Assembly: GCF_021390475.1 (NCBI RefSeq)
Contig: NZ_JAJUWS010000036.1
Coordinates: forward strand, 1 to 64,000
DNA length: 64,000 nt
Direction of reading: 5' to 3'
Source: Streptomyces sp. ST2-7A
GTDB lineage: Bacteria; Actinomycetota; Actinomycetes; Streptomycetales; Streptomycetaceae
A program made the position numbers and the translations under genes. Position 1 is the stretch's first letter. Each line of letters starts with the position of its first letter. Below are positions 16,538-25,602 of this stretch, piece by piece. Below the pieces are notes generated by a model, which searched no databases, was not told the DNA's origin, and saw only the letters and a program-made list of their open reading frames with translations.

Positions 16538-17662
16538 ATGAGCCTCGACACCGCGTACCTGTCCCCCGGGCCGCTGAGCCCCGGGCCCCGGACGAGACGA
16601 TCCTCGACCCCGACCCCCACCGACCTGCTGCCCACCCCCGACGAGCTGCGGGCGCAGCTGCCCCTGTCCGCGGTCGCCCGCAAGACCACGGCCAAGGCCC
16701 GCAGGGACATCGCGCAGATCCTCAACGGCGAGGACGATCGACTCGTCGTCATCACCGGTCCCTGCTCCGTCCACGACCCCGAGGCCGCCCTCGACTACGC
16801 CGCGCGCCTGACCGCGCTGGCCGAGGAAACCCGCGACCAACTACTGCTCGTGATGCGGGTGTACGTGGAGAAGCCGCGCACCAGAACCGGCTGGAAAGGG
16901 CTGCTCAGCGACCCGCAGCTGGACGGTACGCACGATCTGCCCGGCGGGTTGCGGCTCGCGCGCGGACTGATGGCACGGATCACCGACTCCGGACTGCCGG
17001 TCGCCTGCGAGTTCCTGGACCCGCTGGTGCCGTCCTACCTCGCCGACGCCGTCTCCTGGGGCGCGATCGGCGCCCGTACGGTCCAGAGCCAGGTGCACCG
17101 GCAGATGACCAGCGGTCTCGAGATGCCGATCGGCTTCAAGAACACCACAGGCGGCGGAGTGGCCGACGCGGTGGACGCGATCGTCTCCGCGGCCGGCGCC
17201 CACGTCTTCCCCGGCCTCGACGGCGACGGCCGGGCCGTGGTGACGACCACCCGGGGCAACCCGCACGGCCATGTCGTCCTGCGCGGCGGCGGGGACGGTC
17301 CCAACTACGGCCGTGGGCCGGTTGCCGACGCGCTCGCGCGGTTGGCCGAAGCCGAGTTGCCGCAGCAGTTGATCGTGGACGCCAGTCACGGCAACAGCAA
17401 CAAGGACCACGAGCGGCAGCCGCTGGTCATCACCGACCTCGCGCAGCGGATCGCCGCGGGTGAGCGCGGGGTCGCCGGCGTCATGATCGAGAGCTTCCTG
17501 GCGCCCGGCCGGCAGAACCTCCCGCTGGGCCGTACGGACCGGCTCACCTACGGGCAGAGCGTGACCGACGCGTGTGTCGACTGGACGACCACGATCGGCA
17601 TGGTCCAGGGCCTGGCCGACGCTGTCACGGCCCGCCGAGAGGGAGTGCGTGTCGCCGGCTGA
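16538..17662 (+). CDS. 3-deoxy-7-phosphoheptulonate (DAHP) synthase, AroG-like class I
   Basis: A 374-aa enzyme condensing phosphoenolpyruvate and erythrose 4-phosphate, the first shikimate step. Class I (AroF/G/H) motifs are clear: ITGPCSVHDPEAALDYA, MRVYVEKPRTRTGWKGL, ACEFLDPLVPSYLAD, GARTVQSQVHRQMTSGL, PIGFKNTTGG and VDASHGNSNKDHERQP, with Lys in the GFKN loop. The first 35 residues are a Pro/Thr-rich tail. Placing a dedicated copy in a cluster raises chorismate supply for both salicylate and 3-hydroxyanthranilate. Phenazine operons do the same with PhzC, but that is a class II enzyme. Confidence 0.93.
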   Translation: MSLDTAYLSPGPLSPGPRTRRSSTPTPTDLLPTPDELRAQLPLSAVARKTTAKARRDIAQILNGEDDRLVVITGPCSVHDPEAALDYAARLTALAEETRDQLLLVMRVYVEKPRTRTGWKGLLSDPQLDGTHDLPGGLRLARGLMARITDSGLPVACEFLDPLVPSYLADAVSWGAIGARTVQSQVHRQMTSGLEMPIGFKNTTGGGVADAVDAIVSAAGAHVFPGLDGDGRAVVTTTRGNPHGHVVLRGGGDGPNYGRGPVADALARLAEAELPQQLIVDASHGNSNKDHERQPLVITDLAQRIAAGERGVAGVMIESFLAPGRQNLPLGRTDRLTYGQSVTDACVDWTTTIGMVQGLADAVTARREGVRVAG

Positions 17663-17829
17663 GCGATTCCGGTGCGGCGAGGGCCCGGCCGGCGCCCGGT
17701 GGACGGATGGACACACCGTCTCCTCCCCGGAGGGCGTGCGCACGCCTCCGCCCCTCGCCGGCCCGGCCCCCGCCCCCGTACGACCCCGATCCGATCCGCA
17801 GACCCGCAGACCCGAAAGGAACCAACGCC

Positions 17830-20181
17830 GTGGCTCTTACGACAAGTTCGTCACTACCCCTGGCCCGTGTGCCGGGTGGTGACCGGTCCGGTGCGTTGCA
17901 CCGCCGCGTCATCGCCGCCCCCGCACCGGTCGCCGCGCGGCCCGAGGCGTACGCGATCGCCGCGCTCGCCGCGCTCGTGCACCGCTACACCGGAGAGACC
18001 GATCTGCTGATAGGCCGACAGCGGCAACCGGGCGTGGTGGACCCGCTCCCGCTCCGGGTGACCGATGACATCACCACGCGGGAGCTGGTCACCGCCGCCT
18101 CACAGGCAACCGTTACCGGGAGGGAGAACACCGGACGGCCCGCGCACGCGGTGGTCGACACCACCCCGGGTCCCTCCCGCGCGCTCGCCGCGCTGACCCT
18201 GTCCGCCACCGACATCGGCCTGGAACTCGCTCTGGACGATGAGGAGTTCGATGCCTCCGCGGCTGACCAGTACGCCACGCACCTGGAGCGGATCGTCGCC
18301 GCCCTGGCCGCCGAGCCGACGGGCACGGTCGGCGACATCGCGCTGCTCACCGAGGCCGAGTTGCACCGAATCCTGGTGGAGTGGAACGACACCGCGGGGT
18401 CCGTGGCGGACCCGTTCTTCCACGAGTTGGTCGCCGAGACCGCCCGTCGCACCCCGGACGCGGTCGCGGTCATCCTTCCCGGCAAGCGGCTCACCTACCG
18501 CGAACTCGACGAACAGGCCAATCAGTTGGCTCACCGACTCGCGGCCAGGGGCATCAGCGCGGGCGAACGGATCGGGGTGTGCTTCCCGCGCAGCGCGGAG
18601 AGCCTGATCGCCCAGTTGGCCTGCTTCAAGCTGGGCTGTGCGGCGATCCTGTTGGACAACGAGTTCCCCGAGGACCGCATCCGGTTCATGATCGGGGACG
18701 CCTCGGCCGCCGCCGTGCTGACGCTCTCCGCGCACGAGGCGAAGGTCGCCGGCGACGCCCCGGTGATCTCGCTCGACACCGACGACTGGCGGACCGAACC
18801 GACCGTCGGGATCAACCGCCGTGTGGCTGCCGACGACCTGATTCACATCTGCTACACCTCCGGCTCGACCGGCGCCCCCAAGGCGGTCATGGTGCGCTTC
18901 GGCGCAGCCCGCAACCTGATCCACAGCATGGCCGAACTCTGCGGGATGGACAGCGGGTCCCAAGGCACCTGGCTGGCCGCCCCCGGCTACGGGATGATCG
19001 AGGTCGAGTGCTTCCCGGTGCTGGCCCGCGGCGGCACCGTGCACATCCCGGACGTCTCGGTGGTCTCCTCCGAGCACCGGCTCCAGGAGTGGTTCCTGCG
19101 GGAGGGCATCACCACCACCCTGTTGATGAAGCCGATGGCCGAGCGGCTGTGGCGACTCGAGTGGCCGCGGGACGCCCCGCTGGAGAACATCCGGGTCTGC
19201 GGTGAACGCATCCAGTCCTGGCCACCCACCGGCCTGCCGTTTCGGCTGATCAACCTGTACGGGTCGGCGGAGGCCACCGTCGTCGCCGCCTGCGACCTCA
19301 CCGAACTCGGGGAGCGACTCGGCGAGCAGGGCAGGGCCCGCCGACTGCCGCCGATCGGCCGCCCCACCACCAACGTCACCAGCTATGTCCTGGACGAGCG
19401 GCTGCGTCCGCTTCCGCCGGGCCCGGTCGGAGAGTTGTGCATCGCCGGGGTCAGCCTGTCGGCCGGCTATCTGGGCCGCCCCGAGGCCACCGCGGAGAAG
19501 TGGATCGACAACCCGATCGCCCCGGACACCCACCCGGTGATGTACCGGACCGGTGATCTGGCCCGCTACTGGCCGGACGGCAGCATCGAGATCGTCGGCA
19601 GGGCCGACAACCAGATCAAGGTGCGTGGCAACCGGGTGCACCTCGGCGAGATCGAGGTCGTACTGACCGGGCTGCCCGGTGTCCGACAGGCCGCGGTACT
19701 CGCCCGCCAGGACGGCCAGGGCGACGTCCAGCTGACCGCGTACCTGGAGCCCGACACCGAACCCGCTCCGACCGTAAGGGAGTTGCGTCGTGGACTGGCA
19801 CAGCGACTGCCGTCTTTCATGGTGCCGGCCGCGTACGTCATCGGCGGACTGCCCACCAGTACGAACGGCAAGATCGACCGGGCCGCCCTGCCCGAGCCGC
19901 CGCGCTCCCGTCCCGATGTGGACACCCCGTACCAGGAACCCGACGGGGAGCTGGAGGAGGCGATCCGATCGCTGTGGGCGAGGATCCTGGAGCTGGAGGG
20001 GATCGGCGTTCGCGACAACTTCTTCGAGTTGGGCGGGGATTCACTGCGTGCCTCGCGACTGACCCGGCTGGTGCGGGAGAGGTTCGAGGTGGAGATCGAG
20101 ATCATTGATCTCTTCGACCAGCCGACGGTGGCCGCGATGGCGAGCCTGGTGGACCGCACCGTCACCACCCCGGCGAGCTGA
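17830..20181 (+). CDS. stand-alone NRPS-like protein: truncated condensation - adenylation - carrier
   Basis: A 783-aa protein. Residues about 38-185 resemble only the C-terminal lobe of a condensation domain and have no HHxxxDG. Adenylation follows, with CYTSGSTGAPK at 341-351, then YRTGDLARY, GRADNQIKVRGNRVHLGEIE and the catalytic Lys in STNGKIDR. It ends with a carrier domain (FELGGDSLRASRL). At core A4 the sequence is GYGMIEVECF, so Gly388 replaces the Asp that holds the alpha-amino group of amino acids. The substrate is therefore probably an aryl or other non-alpha-amino acid, perhaps 3-hydroxyanthranilate. Start: GTG at 17830 with AAAGGA upstream; the open frame before it is unconserved. 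Confidence 0.87.
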   Translation: MALTTSSSLPLARVPGGDRSGALHRRVIAAPAPVAARPEAYAIAALAALVHRYTGETDLLIGRQRQPGVVDPLPLRVTDDITTRELVTAASQATVTGRENTGRPAHAVVDTTPGPSRALAALTLSATDIGLELALDDEEFDASAADQYATHLERIVAALAAEPTGTVGDIALLTEAELHRILVEWNDTAGSVADPFFHELVAETARRTPDAVAVILPGKRLTYRELDEQANQLAHRLAARGISAGERIGVCFPRSAESLIAQLACFKLGCAAILLDNEFPEDRIRFMIGDASAAAVLTLSAHEAKVAGDAPVISLDTDDWRTEPTVGINRRVAADDLIHICYTSGSTGAPKAVMVRFGAARNLIHSMAELCGMDSGSQGTWLAAPGYGMIEVECFPVLARGGTVHIPDVSVVSSEHRLQEWFLREGITTTLLMKPMAERLWRLEWPRDAPLENIRVCGERIQSWPPTGLPFRLINLYGSAEATVVAACDLTELGERLGEQGRARRLPPIGRPTTNVTSYVLDERLRPLPPGPVGELCIAGVSLSAGYLGRPEATAEKWIDNPIAPDTHPVMYRTGDLARYWPDGSIEIVGRADNQIKVRGNRVHLGEIEVVLTGLPGVRQAAVLARQDGQGDVQLTAYLEPDTEPAPTVRELRRGLAQRLPSFMVPAAYVIGGLPTSTNGKIDRAALPEPPRSRPDVDTPYQEPDGELEEAIRSLWARILELEGIGVRDNFFELGGDSLRASRLTRLVRERFEVEIEIIDLFDQPTVAAMASLVDRTVTTPAS

Positions 20182-20192
20182 CCCGGTGGGTA

Positions 20193-20237
20193 CGCGGTGG
20201 CTCGCTCCGCCGCTCCGGCGGCGGGAGAGCCACCGCG
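20193..20237 (+). terminator. large stem-loop after the adenylation-carrier gene
   Basis: Arms CGCGGTGGCTC (20193-20203) and its complement (20227-20237) pair over 11 bp. The 23-nt loop holds a second stem CCGCCG/CGGCGG. It begins 11 bp after the stop codon and separates the biosynthetic transcript from the aldehyde dehydrogenase operon. The rest of 20238-20519 has no gene and carries the operator at 20343. Confidence 0.72.
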
Positions 20238-20342
20238 CGCCGGGCGCGCGAGCGTCGGCCGACCGGTGCCGTACGGCGGCTCGGTGCGGCGCCGCACGGC
20301 ACGATGCCGTTCGGTGTGTCGATGGGCGCGGTGCGCCCGGGC

Positions 20343-20360
20343 ATCACTTCGATAAGTGAT
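20343..20360 (+). promoter_or_regulatory. perfect 18-bp palindrome, likely operator of the aldehyde dehydrogenase operon
   Basis: ATCACTT-CGAT-AAGTGAT has perfect 7-bp arms and lies in an unusually AT-rich promoter region about 160 bp before the ATG at 20520. Size and spacing suit a dimeric repressor; no cognate regulator can be assigned. Confidence 0.5.
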
Positions 20361-20519
20361 TCTCTTTCCGCTCCTCCGCATCCGGGGGATCCGCCGGCCT
20401 AGATTTTGTGAAGTCAGCCGTGTTCGGACGGCATCGTTCCCAACTCTTCGCTCGAGATTCTTTGTTCGACGCGTCATGTGCGGAATTCGGTCGTGTCCGG
20501 AATTATTGAAGGAGGTTGC

Positions 20520-22136
20520 ATGAAGTTCGGGGTATACCCGGCCTACATCGGTGGCCGGGACGTCACCGGGGACGACGCCCGGCTCGTCCACACCGTCACG
20601 GCACGTGCTCTGATCGACGACACCTTCCCCAGCCTGGGGCTCAAGCAGGATCTCGACCTCGGCGTCGTCACCCCGGACATGGCCGCGGGTCGTGCGGTCG
20701 GGGCCTGTGTCGTGGCCGATGAGGCGATGGCGGAACAGGCGCTGAAGGCCGCCGCCGAGGCGGCGCCGCAGTGGCGCAGGGTGCCTCTCGCCGACCGGCT
20801 GAAGGCGGCCCGGATGATCGCCCGTCGACTGCTGGAGCATCTCGATCCGCTGGTGGAGATTCTGGTCGCGGAGGGGACCCCCCGATCGGCGGCAGTGGGT
20901 ATGCTCACCGGCATTCCGTTTACCAGCTGGAGCGCCCAGACACTCGAATTCTGCGCCGAGCAAATGGAGTTCCGCCGGTACGACGGCGACCGTGAAATGA
21001 TCCTGCGACGACTGCCCGACGGCGTCGTGTGCATCAACCCGCCCCAGAACGCCGCCACCGTCAACGCGCTCAACGGCCTCGCCACCCTCATCGCGGGGAA
21101 CACCGTCGTGGTACGGGCACCCCGCGGCGTCGCGCTCAGCTGCATGTACGCCATGCGGGAAGTCGTGGCACCGGTACTGGAGGAGATCGGCGCGCCGCCC
21201 GGCACGCTCAACGCGTTCTGCGGCCCACCCATGCTCGACGCCTGGCTGGCCAGCGAACACGTGGACGACATCCTTTACTTCGGCGGCAGCGTCAAGGGCA
21301 TGGAGTTCGAGCGGAACGCCATCGCCGCCGGCAAGAAGCCGATCCTGGAACTGGCCGGCAACGACTGCTGTGTGGTCTGGCATGACGCCGATCTGGACAC
21401 CGCGGTGCAGAGCATCACCCAGTTCTTCCTGAACTCCGGCCAGATCTGCAACGTGCCCAATCAGGTCATCGCCCATCCGGCCATCGCCGACGAGCTCACG
21501 GACCGCCTCGTCGCGGCGACCCGGGAGATCACCCCCGGTTACCCCGAGGACCCCGGGGTCGTCCTGACCCCCGTCCTGGGCGCCGACTGGTTCTACGGCT
21601 GCCTGTCCGAGGCACTCGGCATGGGTGCCCGACTCGTCCACGGCGGTCGGCGGTTGGAGGTGGACGGTACGCCGTCGGACACCGGATTCTTCATCGAGCC
21701 CACGATTGTCCGGCTGGACGGGCTGACGGGCGCACGCGCGCTGTCGGTCGTGCGCGACGAGACGTTCTTCCCGCTGCTGCCGATCGTCGTACCCGACGCC
21801 GGTACGCCGGACGACATCCTGCTCGACCAAGTGGTGTCCTTTGTGAACACCAACGCCTATGGACTGCGCAACTCCGTTTGGTCCACGGAAAATTCGACCA
21901 TCCAGCGCTTCCTGGACGACATCCACAACGCCGGCACTCTGAAGATCAACGACTCGCACAGCGGCTTCGTCCCCTTCCTGCCCAACCAGGGCGGTCCCGG
22001 TCTGACCGGCGGGGCCTTCGGCGAGGCGAGTCATCCCATGTTGCGTACGACGTGGCTCCAGGCGGTCAGTGTCGTACGACCCACCCACGACGTGCCCGCC
22101 GACGCACAGGCGGCGGAGAAGGAGCCGGGGTCATGA
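20520..22136 (+). CDS. aldehyde dehydrogenase-superfamily protein
   Basis: A 538-aa NAD(P)-dependent aldehyde dehydrogenase fold. CINPPQN supplies the conserved Asn, ILELAGND the general-base Glu and NSGQICN the catalytic Cys. The usual Lys of the VVKP motif is Arg (VVRAP). The first 80 residues before the conserved core form a longer N-terminus than usual, and KINDSHSGFVPFLPNQ near the end departs from common families. It could oxidise an aldehyde to an acid or reduce an acyl-thioester; neither can be chosen here. The ATG follows a near-perfect AGGAGG 4 nt upstream. It is first in an operon with the SRPBCC and FMO genes. Confidence 0.85.
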   Translation: MKFGVYPAYIGGRDVTGDDARLVHTVTARALIDDTFPSLGLKQDLDLGVVTPDMAAGRAVGACVVADEAMAEQALKAAAEAAPQWRRVPLADRLKAARMIARRLLEHLDPLVEILVAEGTPRSAAVGMLTGIPFTSWSAQTLEFCAEQMEFRRYDGDREMILRRLPDGVVCINPPQNAATVNALNGLATLIAGNTVVVRAPRGVALSCMYAMREVVAPVLEEIGAPPGTLNAFCGPPMLDAWLASEHVDDILYFGGSVKGMEFERNAIAAGKKPILELAGNDCCVVWHDADLDTAVQSITQFFLNSGQICNVPNQVIAHPAIADELTDRLVAATREITPGYPEDPGVVLTPVLGADWFYGCLSEALGMGARLVHGGRRLEVDGTPSDTGFFIEPTIVRLDGLTGARALSVVRDETFFPLLPIVVPDAGTPDDILLDQVVSFVNTNAYGLRNSVWSTENSTIQRFLDDIHNAGTLKINDSHSGFVPFLPNQGGPGLTGGAFGEASHPMLRTTWLQAVSVVRPTHDVPADAQAAEKEPGS

Positions 22137-22624
22137 CCACCCGCAAGCTGACCGCGACCGTCCCGGCCGAGGCCGACGAGGTGTGGCGCCTGCTCCGCGA
22201 GCAGCAGGCGTTCCCGAGGTACTCCGACGACATACGGTCCGTCTCCCCCGCCGACGACGGCGCCGACACCGACACCGGCCCGCACACCTGGGTGCTCGGC
22301 TTCCGCGGCGGCACGGCCACCTGGACACAGCGCACCCGACTTGTGGGCGAGGGGGGACAGACACCGCGCCGGATCGAGTTCCTCCGGGTCAGCGGCGAGT
22401 TTCAGCAGCTGATGGGTGCCTGGACCGTCACGGAGCTGCCACAGGGGTGCGAGATCGACTACGAGGTGCACTACCGCACCGGCGTTCCGCACCTCGCGGG
22501 TGCGATCGACTCGGCCGTCGGCCGGGTGCTGGTACGGGCCGCTCACCGAATCATCACCGCCGTCGGGGGTCCCGCGCGGATCACGGCCGGCGAACACCAT
22601 CTACAGGACCTGATCGCGGCATAG
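22133..22624 (+). CDS. SRPBCC-fold (START/polyketide cyclase-like) protein
   Basis: A 163-aa single-domain protein. The opening RKLTATVPAEADEVWRLLRE and the long C-terminal helix GAIDSAVGRVLVRAAHRIIT are typical of the helix-grip fold that binds hydrophobic or aromatic ligands. It overlaps the aldehyde dehydrogenase gene by ATGA, so the two products are coupled. It may cyclise, dehydrate or merely shield an aromatic intermediate. The next gene carries a second SRPBCC domain at its C-terminus. Confidence 0.78.
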   Translation: MTTRKLTATVPAEADEVWRLLREQQAFPRYSDDIRSVSPADDGADTDTGPHTWVLGFRGGTATWTQRTRLVGEGGQTPRRIEFLRVSGEFQQLMGAWTVTELPQGCEIDYEVHYRTGVPHLAGAIDSAVGRVLVRAAHRIITAVGGPARITAGEHHLQDLIAA

Positions 22625-22657
22625 CCCGCGGGTCGCGCACCGAGCCAAGGAGTCTCA

Positions 22658-24628
22658 GTGAACGCCAACAAGAACCCGGTGGAGGACGTCGTGCGGCACG
22701 CGGTGAAAGCCCCCCGGGAGCGGGTCTGCGTCATCGGCGCCGGCTGGTCCGGTCTCGCGTCCTGCCAGGTACTGCACGAACGCGGTGTCGCCTTCGACTG
22801 CTACGAGGCCGGCTCCCGGGTCGGCGGCAACTGGCGTTACCTCAACGACAACGGCATGTCGTCCGGGTACCGCTCGCTGCACATCAACACCTCCAAGAAA
22901 CTATCGGAGTACCGCAGTTACCCGATGCCGAAGGACTATCCGCCCTATCCGGACCACTACCGGATCGCACAGTACCTCGATGACTACGTCGACCACTTCG
23001 GCTTCCGGGAGGCGATCGCGTTCCGCACCGAGGTCACCCGTGTCGAGCCCGCCGAGGGCGGTGGCTGGAACGTGACCGCCCGGCACCGGGACACCGGCAC
23101 GGAGAGCACCCGGCACTACGGCTCCGTACTGGTCGCCAACGGGCACCACTGGGACCCCCGGATGCCCGAGCCCGGCTTCCCCGGCGCGGACGGCTTCACC
23201 GGCGAGCAGATCCACTCCCATCACTACAAGGTCCCCGACTCCTACGCGGGCAAGCGGGTGCTGGTCGTCGGGTTCGGCAACTCGGCGTCCGACATCGCGG
23301 TGGAGACCTCGCTGGTGTCGGAGCGGACGTTCCTGTCGCTGCGGCGCGGGGGATACGTGTTCCCGAAGTTCATGTTCGGCAAGGCGGGGGACGATCTGAT
23401 CAACCCGTTCATCACCCGGGTGATGCCCCGGGAGACCCAGCGCTGGGTGATGGCGCTGTTGCTGCGGATGACCGTCGGCAAGGTCACCGACTACGGGCTG
23501 CCCGAGCCCGATCACAAGCTCTTCAACGCCCATCCGACGGTTTCCGAGGCGCTGTTGCCCCGGCTCGGCCACGGCGGTATCGGGGTCAAGCCGAACATCA
23601 GCCACTTCGACGGCGACACCGTCCACTTCACCGACGGCAGCAGCGAGGTCATCGACGCGGTCATCTACAGCACCGGCTACAAGGTCGGCTTCCCGTTCCT
23701 GGGCGCCTCGGTGATCGCTCCGAAGGACAACGACGTCTCCCTCTTCCACCGGGTCGTCGACCCCCGACACCGGGGCCTGTACTTCATCGGCCTCTTCCAG
23801 CCGCTCGGCGCCACGACCGTCCTGGCCGAAGCCCAGTCCCACTGGGTGGCCGACCTCATCGAGGGGAAGGCCGCGCTGCCGTCGGCGGAACGGATGCACC
23901 GGGAGATCGCCCGCTACAAGCACCGGCTCGCCAAGCGGTACATCACCTCCAAACGGCACACCATGCAGGTCGACCACTACCCGTACCTCGCCGAGCTGAG
24001 CAGGGCGCGGCGGGTGGGCGCCCGGCTCGCCCGGAAGGGCGGGACCGACCGTACCGGGACCACCCCGGGGGTCGTGGTGGACCACCGGCCCGAGGAGGTG
24101 TCGATACGGATCGACGCCTCTCCCGAGCAGGTCTGGGACCTGATCAGCGATGTGACGCGGATGGGAGAGTGGAGTCCGGAGTGCCGTCGCTGCTACTGGC
24201 GGGGCGGCAAACGCGGGGTCGGTGCGCGCTTCATCGGGGTCAACCGGCGCGGCTGGGTCGTGTGGGTCACCTCCAACCGGGTCGAGAAGTCCGAGCGGGG
24301 CCGCTCCTTCGCCTTCCGCACCACCACCAACGGGGTGCGCTGGGGTTACCGAATGGTTCCGGACGGTGAGGGCACGCTGGTCACCGAGGTCTGGGATGTC
24401 TCGGGGCAGAACACGGGACAACGCAAGCGCACCGAGTCGTTCGCCAATATGCTGCTGGGCAGCCAGGAATCGCACCTGCAGGAACTACGTGACGGTATGC
24501 GGCAGACCCTTCAGCGGGTGAAGGCCGCCGCGGAGAAGTCGGCGGCGGTCGGTCGAGCGCGGGAGGCCACGGCCACCGAGGGGTCGGCCGCGCGACAGGA
24601 GCCGGTACCGGTGGACCAGGCGGCGTAA
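22658..24628 (+). CDS. flavin-containing monooxygenase fused to a C-terminal SRPBCC domain
   Basis: A 656-aa fusion. Residues about 20-440 are a class B (FMO/Baeyer-Villiger) monooxygenase with the FAD loop VIGAGWSGL, NWRYLNDNGMSSGYRSLHIN, the NADPH loop VVGFGNSASDIA and a late YSTGYKVGFPFL. Residues about 475-600 are an SRPBCC domain (VSIRIDASPEQVWDLISDVT). Fusion to a ligand-binding domain suggests the substrate is delivered or held by that domain. The start is a GTG at 22658 with AAGGAG upstream. It follows the SRPBCC gene by 33 bp in the same operon. Oxygenation of the aromatic scaffold or of the aldehyde is inferred. Confidence 0.87.
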   Translation: MNANKNPVEDVVRHAVKAPRERVCVIGAGWSGLASCQVLHERGVAFDCYEAGSRVGGNWRYLNDNGMSSGYRSLHINTSKKLSEYRSYPMPKDYPPYPDHYRIAQYLDDYVDHFGFREAIAFRTEVTRVEPAEGGGWNVTARHRDTGTESTRHYGSVLVANGHHWDPRMPEPGFPGADGFTGEQIHSHHYKVPDSYAGKRVLVVGFGNSASDIAVETSLVSERTFLSLRRGGYVFPKFMFGKAGDDLINPFITRVMPRETQRWVMALLLRMTVGKVTDYGLPEPDHKLFNAHPTVSEALLPRLGHGGIGVKPNISHFDGDTVHFTDGSSEVIDAVIYSTGYKVGFPFLGASVIAPKDNDVSLFHRVVDPRHRGLYFIGLFQPLGATTVLAEAQSHWVADLIEGKAALPSAERMHREIARYKHRLAKRYITSKRHTMQVDHYPYLAELSRARRVGARLARKGGTDRTGTTPGVVVDHRPEEVSIRIDASPEQVWDLISDVTRMGEWSPECRRCYWRGGKRGVGARFIGVNRRGWVVWVTSNRVEKSERGRSFAFRTTTNGVRWGYRMVPDGEGTLVTEVWDVSGQNTGQRKRTESFANMLLGSQESHLQELRDGMRQTLQRVKAAAEKSAAVGRAREATATEGSAARQEPVPVDQAA

Positions 24629-24764
24629 CCGAACGCGGGACGGCCCGGCTCGGCTTCGCCGCCGAACGGGGCGGAGGCGGGGGTCGTACGTCCGTGGGAG
24701 GACCGGAGAGGTGCCCCCGGGCGTACGGGCCCCGCGAAGACGCGTGAGAGTGAGAGCGGTGGAG

Positions 24765-25352
24765 ATGACGGACAACATCCTGACCTGTACGACGGTCGAC
24801 GAGTTCACCGAATGGATGGAGAAGCACCACGAGGAGGCCGACGAGGTCTGGGTCGCGCTGCCCAAGAAGGGCACCGACGTCCCCTCGATCACCCGGAACG
24901 AGGCCTTGGACGTCGCCCTGTGCTACGGCTGGATCGACGGCAAGGCGTTCTCCGGCAACGTGCCGGACGGCTGGTGGGCCCAGCGTTTCTCCCCCCGTCG
25001 CCGCCGCAGCCCCTGGTCGAAGATCAACGTCGCCAAGGCGGAGGCCCTGATCGAGGCGGGCCGTATGAGCCCGGCCGGATTCAGGCAGATCGAACTGGCG
25101 AAGGCGGACGGCCGGTGGGAGGCGGCGTACGCCCCGCAGAGCACCGCAGAGGTGACCCCCGACCTACAGGAAGCGCTGGACGCCTCGCCCGCGGCGGCGG
25201 AGGCGTTCGGGAAGCTGAGCCGGAGCAACCGGTACCAGATCCTGCTCAACCTTCAGAAGGCGGTGAAACCGGAGACGCGGGCACGACGGATCGTCACGTA
25301 TGTGGAGCGACTGGCGAACGGCGAGCCGCCGCACGGTCCGCGTCGGCGCTGA
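24765..25352 (+). CDS. YdeI/OmpD-associated-family protein
   Basis: A 195-aa protein with the family hallmarks: TVDEFTEWMEKHHEEADEVW, YGWIDGKAFSGN, the basic RFSPRRRRSPWSKINVAKAE and a C-terminal helical bundle with LSRSNRYQILLNLQKA and KPETRARRIVTYVERL. Members are widespread, of unknown molecular role, and sometimes linked to envelope-stress resistance. The ATG at 24765 is chosen over an upstream start that adds only basic low-complexity residues. It sits 136 bp after the FMO gene and ends at a bidirectional terminator. A part in biosynthesis is doubtful. Confidence 0.82.
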   Translation: MTDNILTCTTVDEFTEWMEKHHEEADEVWVALPKKGTDVPSITRNEALDVALCYGWIDGKAFSGNVPDGWWAQRFSPRRRRSPWSKINVAKAEALIEAGRMSPAGFRQIELAKADGRWEAAYAPQSTAEVTPDLQEALDASPAAAEAFGKLSRSNRYQILLNLQKAVKPETRARRIVTYVERLANGEPPHGPRRR

Positions 25353-25511
25353 GATCGGCGCCGTCATCGTACGGCCGCGTCGGCACCGGTGCCCTCCGGT
25401 GCGCGTGGCATGGAGCCCTGGCCGGTCAACGGCCGGGGCTCGCCGCTGTGTCGGGACCGGTGGGAAGCGGGAGCCGGGGGCGGACGCCCCCCGGGGGCCG
25501 GCGTGGAGATG

Positions 25512-25548
25512 CCGAAGGCCGCTGCCGTCGCGGGGCAGCGGCCTTCGG
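25512..25548. terminator. bidirectional terminator between convergent genes
   Basis: Arms CCGAAGGCCGCTGCC at 25512-25526 and its exact complement at 25534-25548 form a perfect 15-bp stem with a 7-nt loop, between the YdeI-like gene (plus) and the FAD monooxygenase gene (minus). Confidence 0.85.
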
Positions 25549-25602
25549 TGTGCGTGCGTGTCGCGCGGGAGAGCGCCGATGGGTGTGCGCTCCGGGCCCC
25601 CG

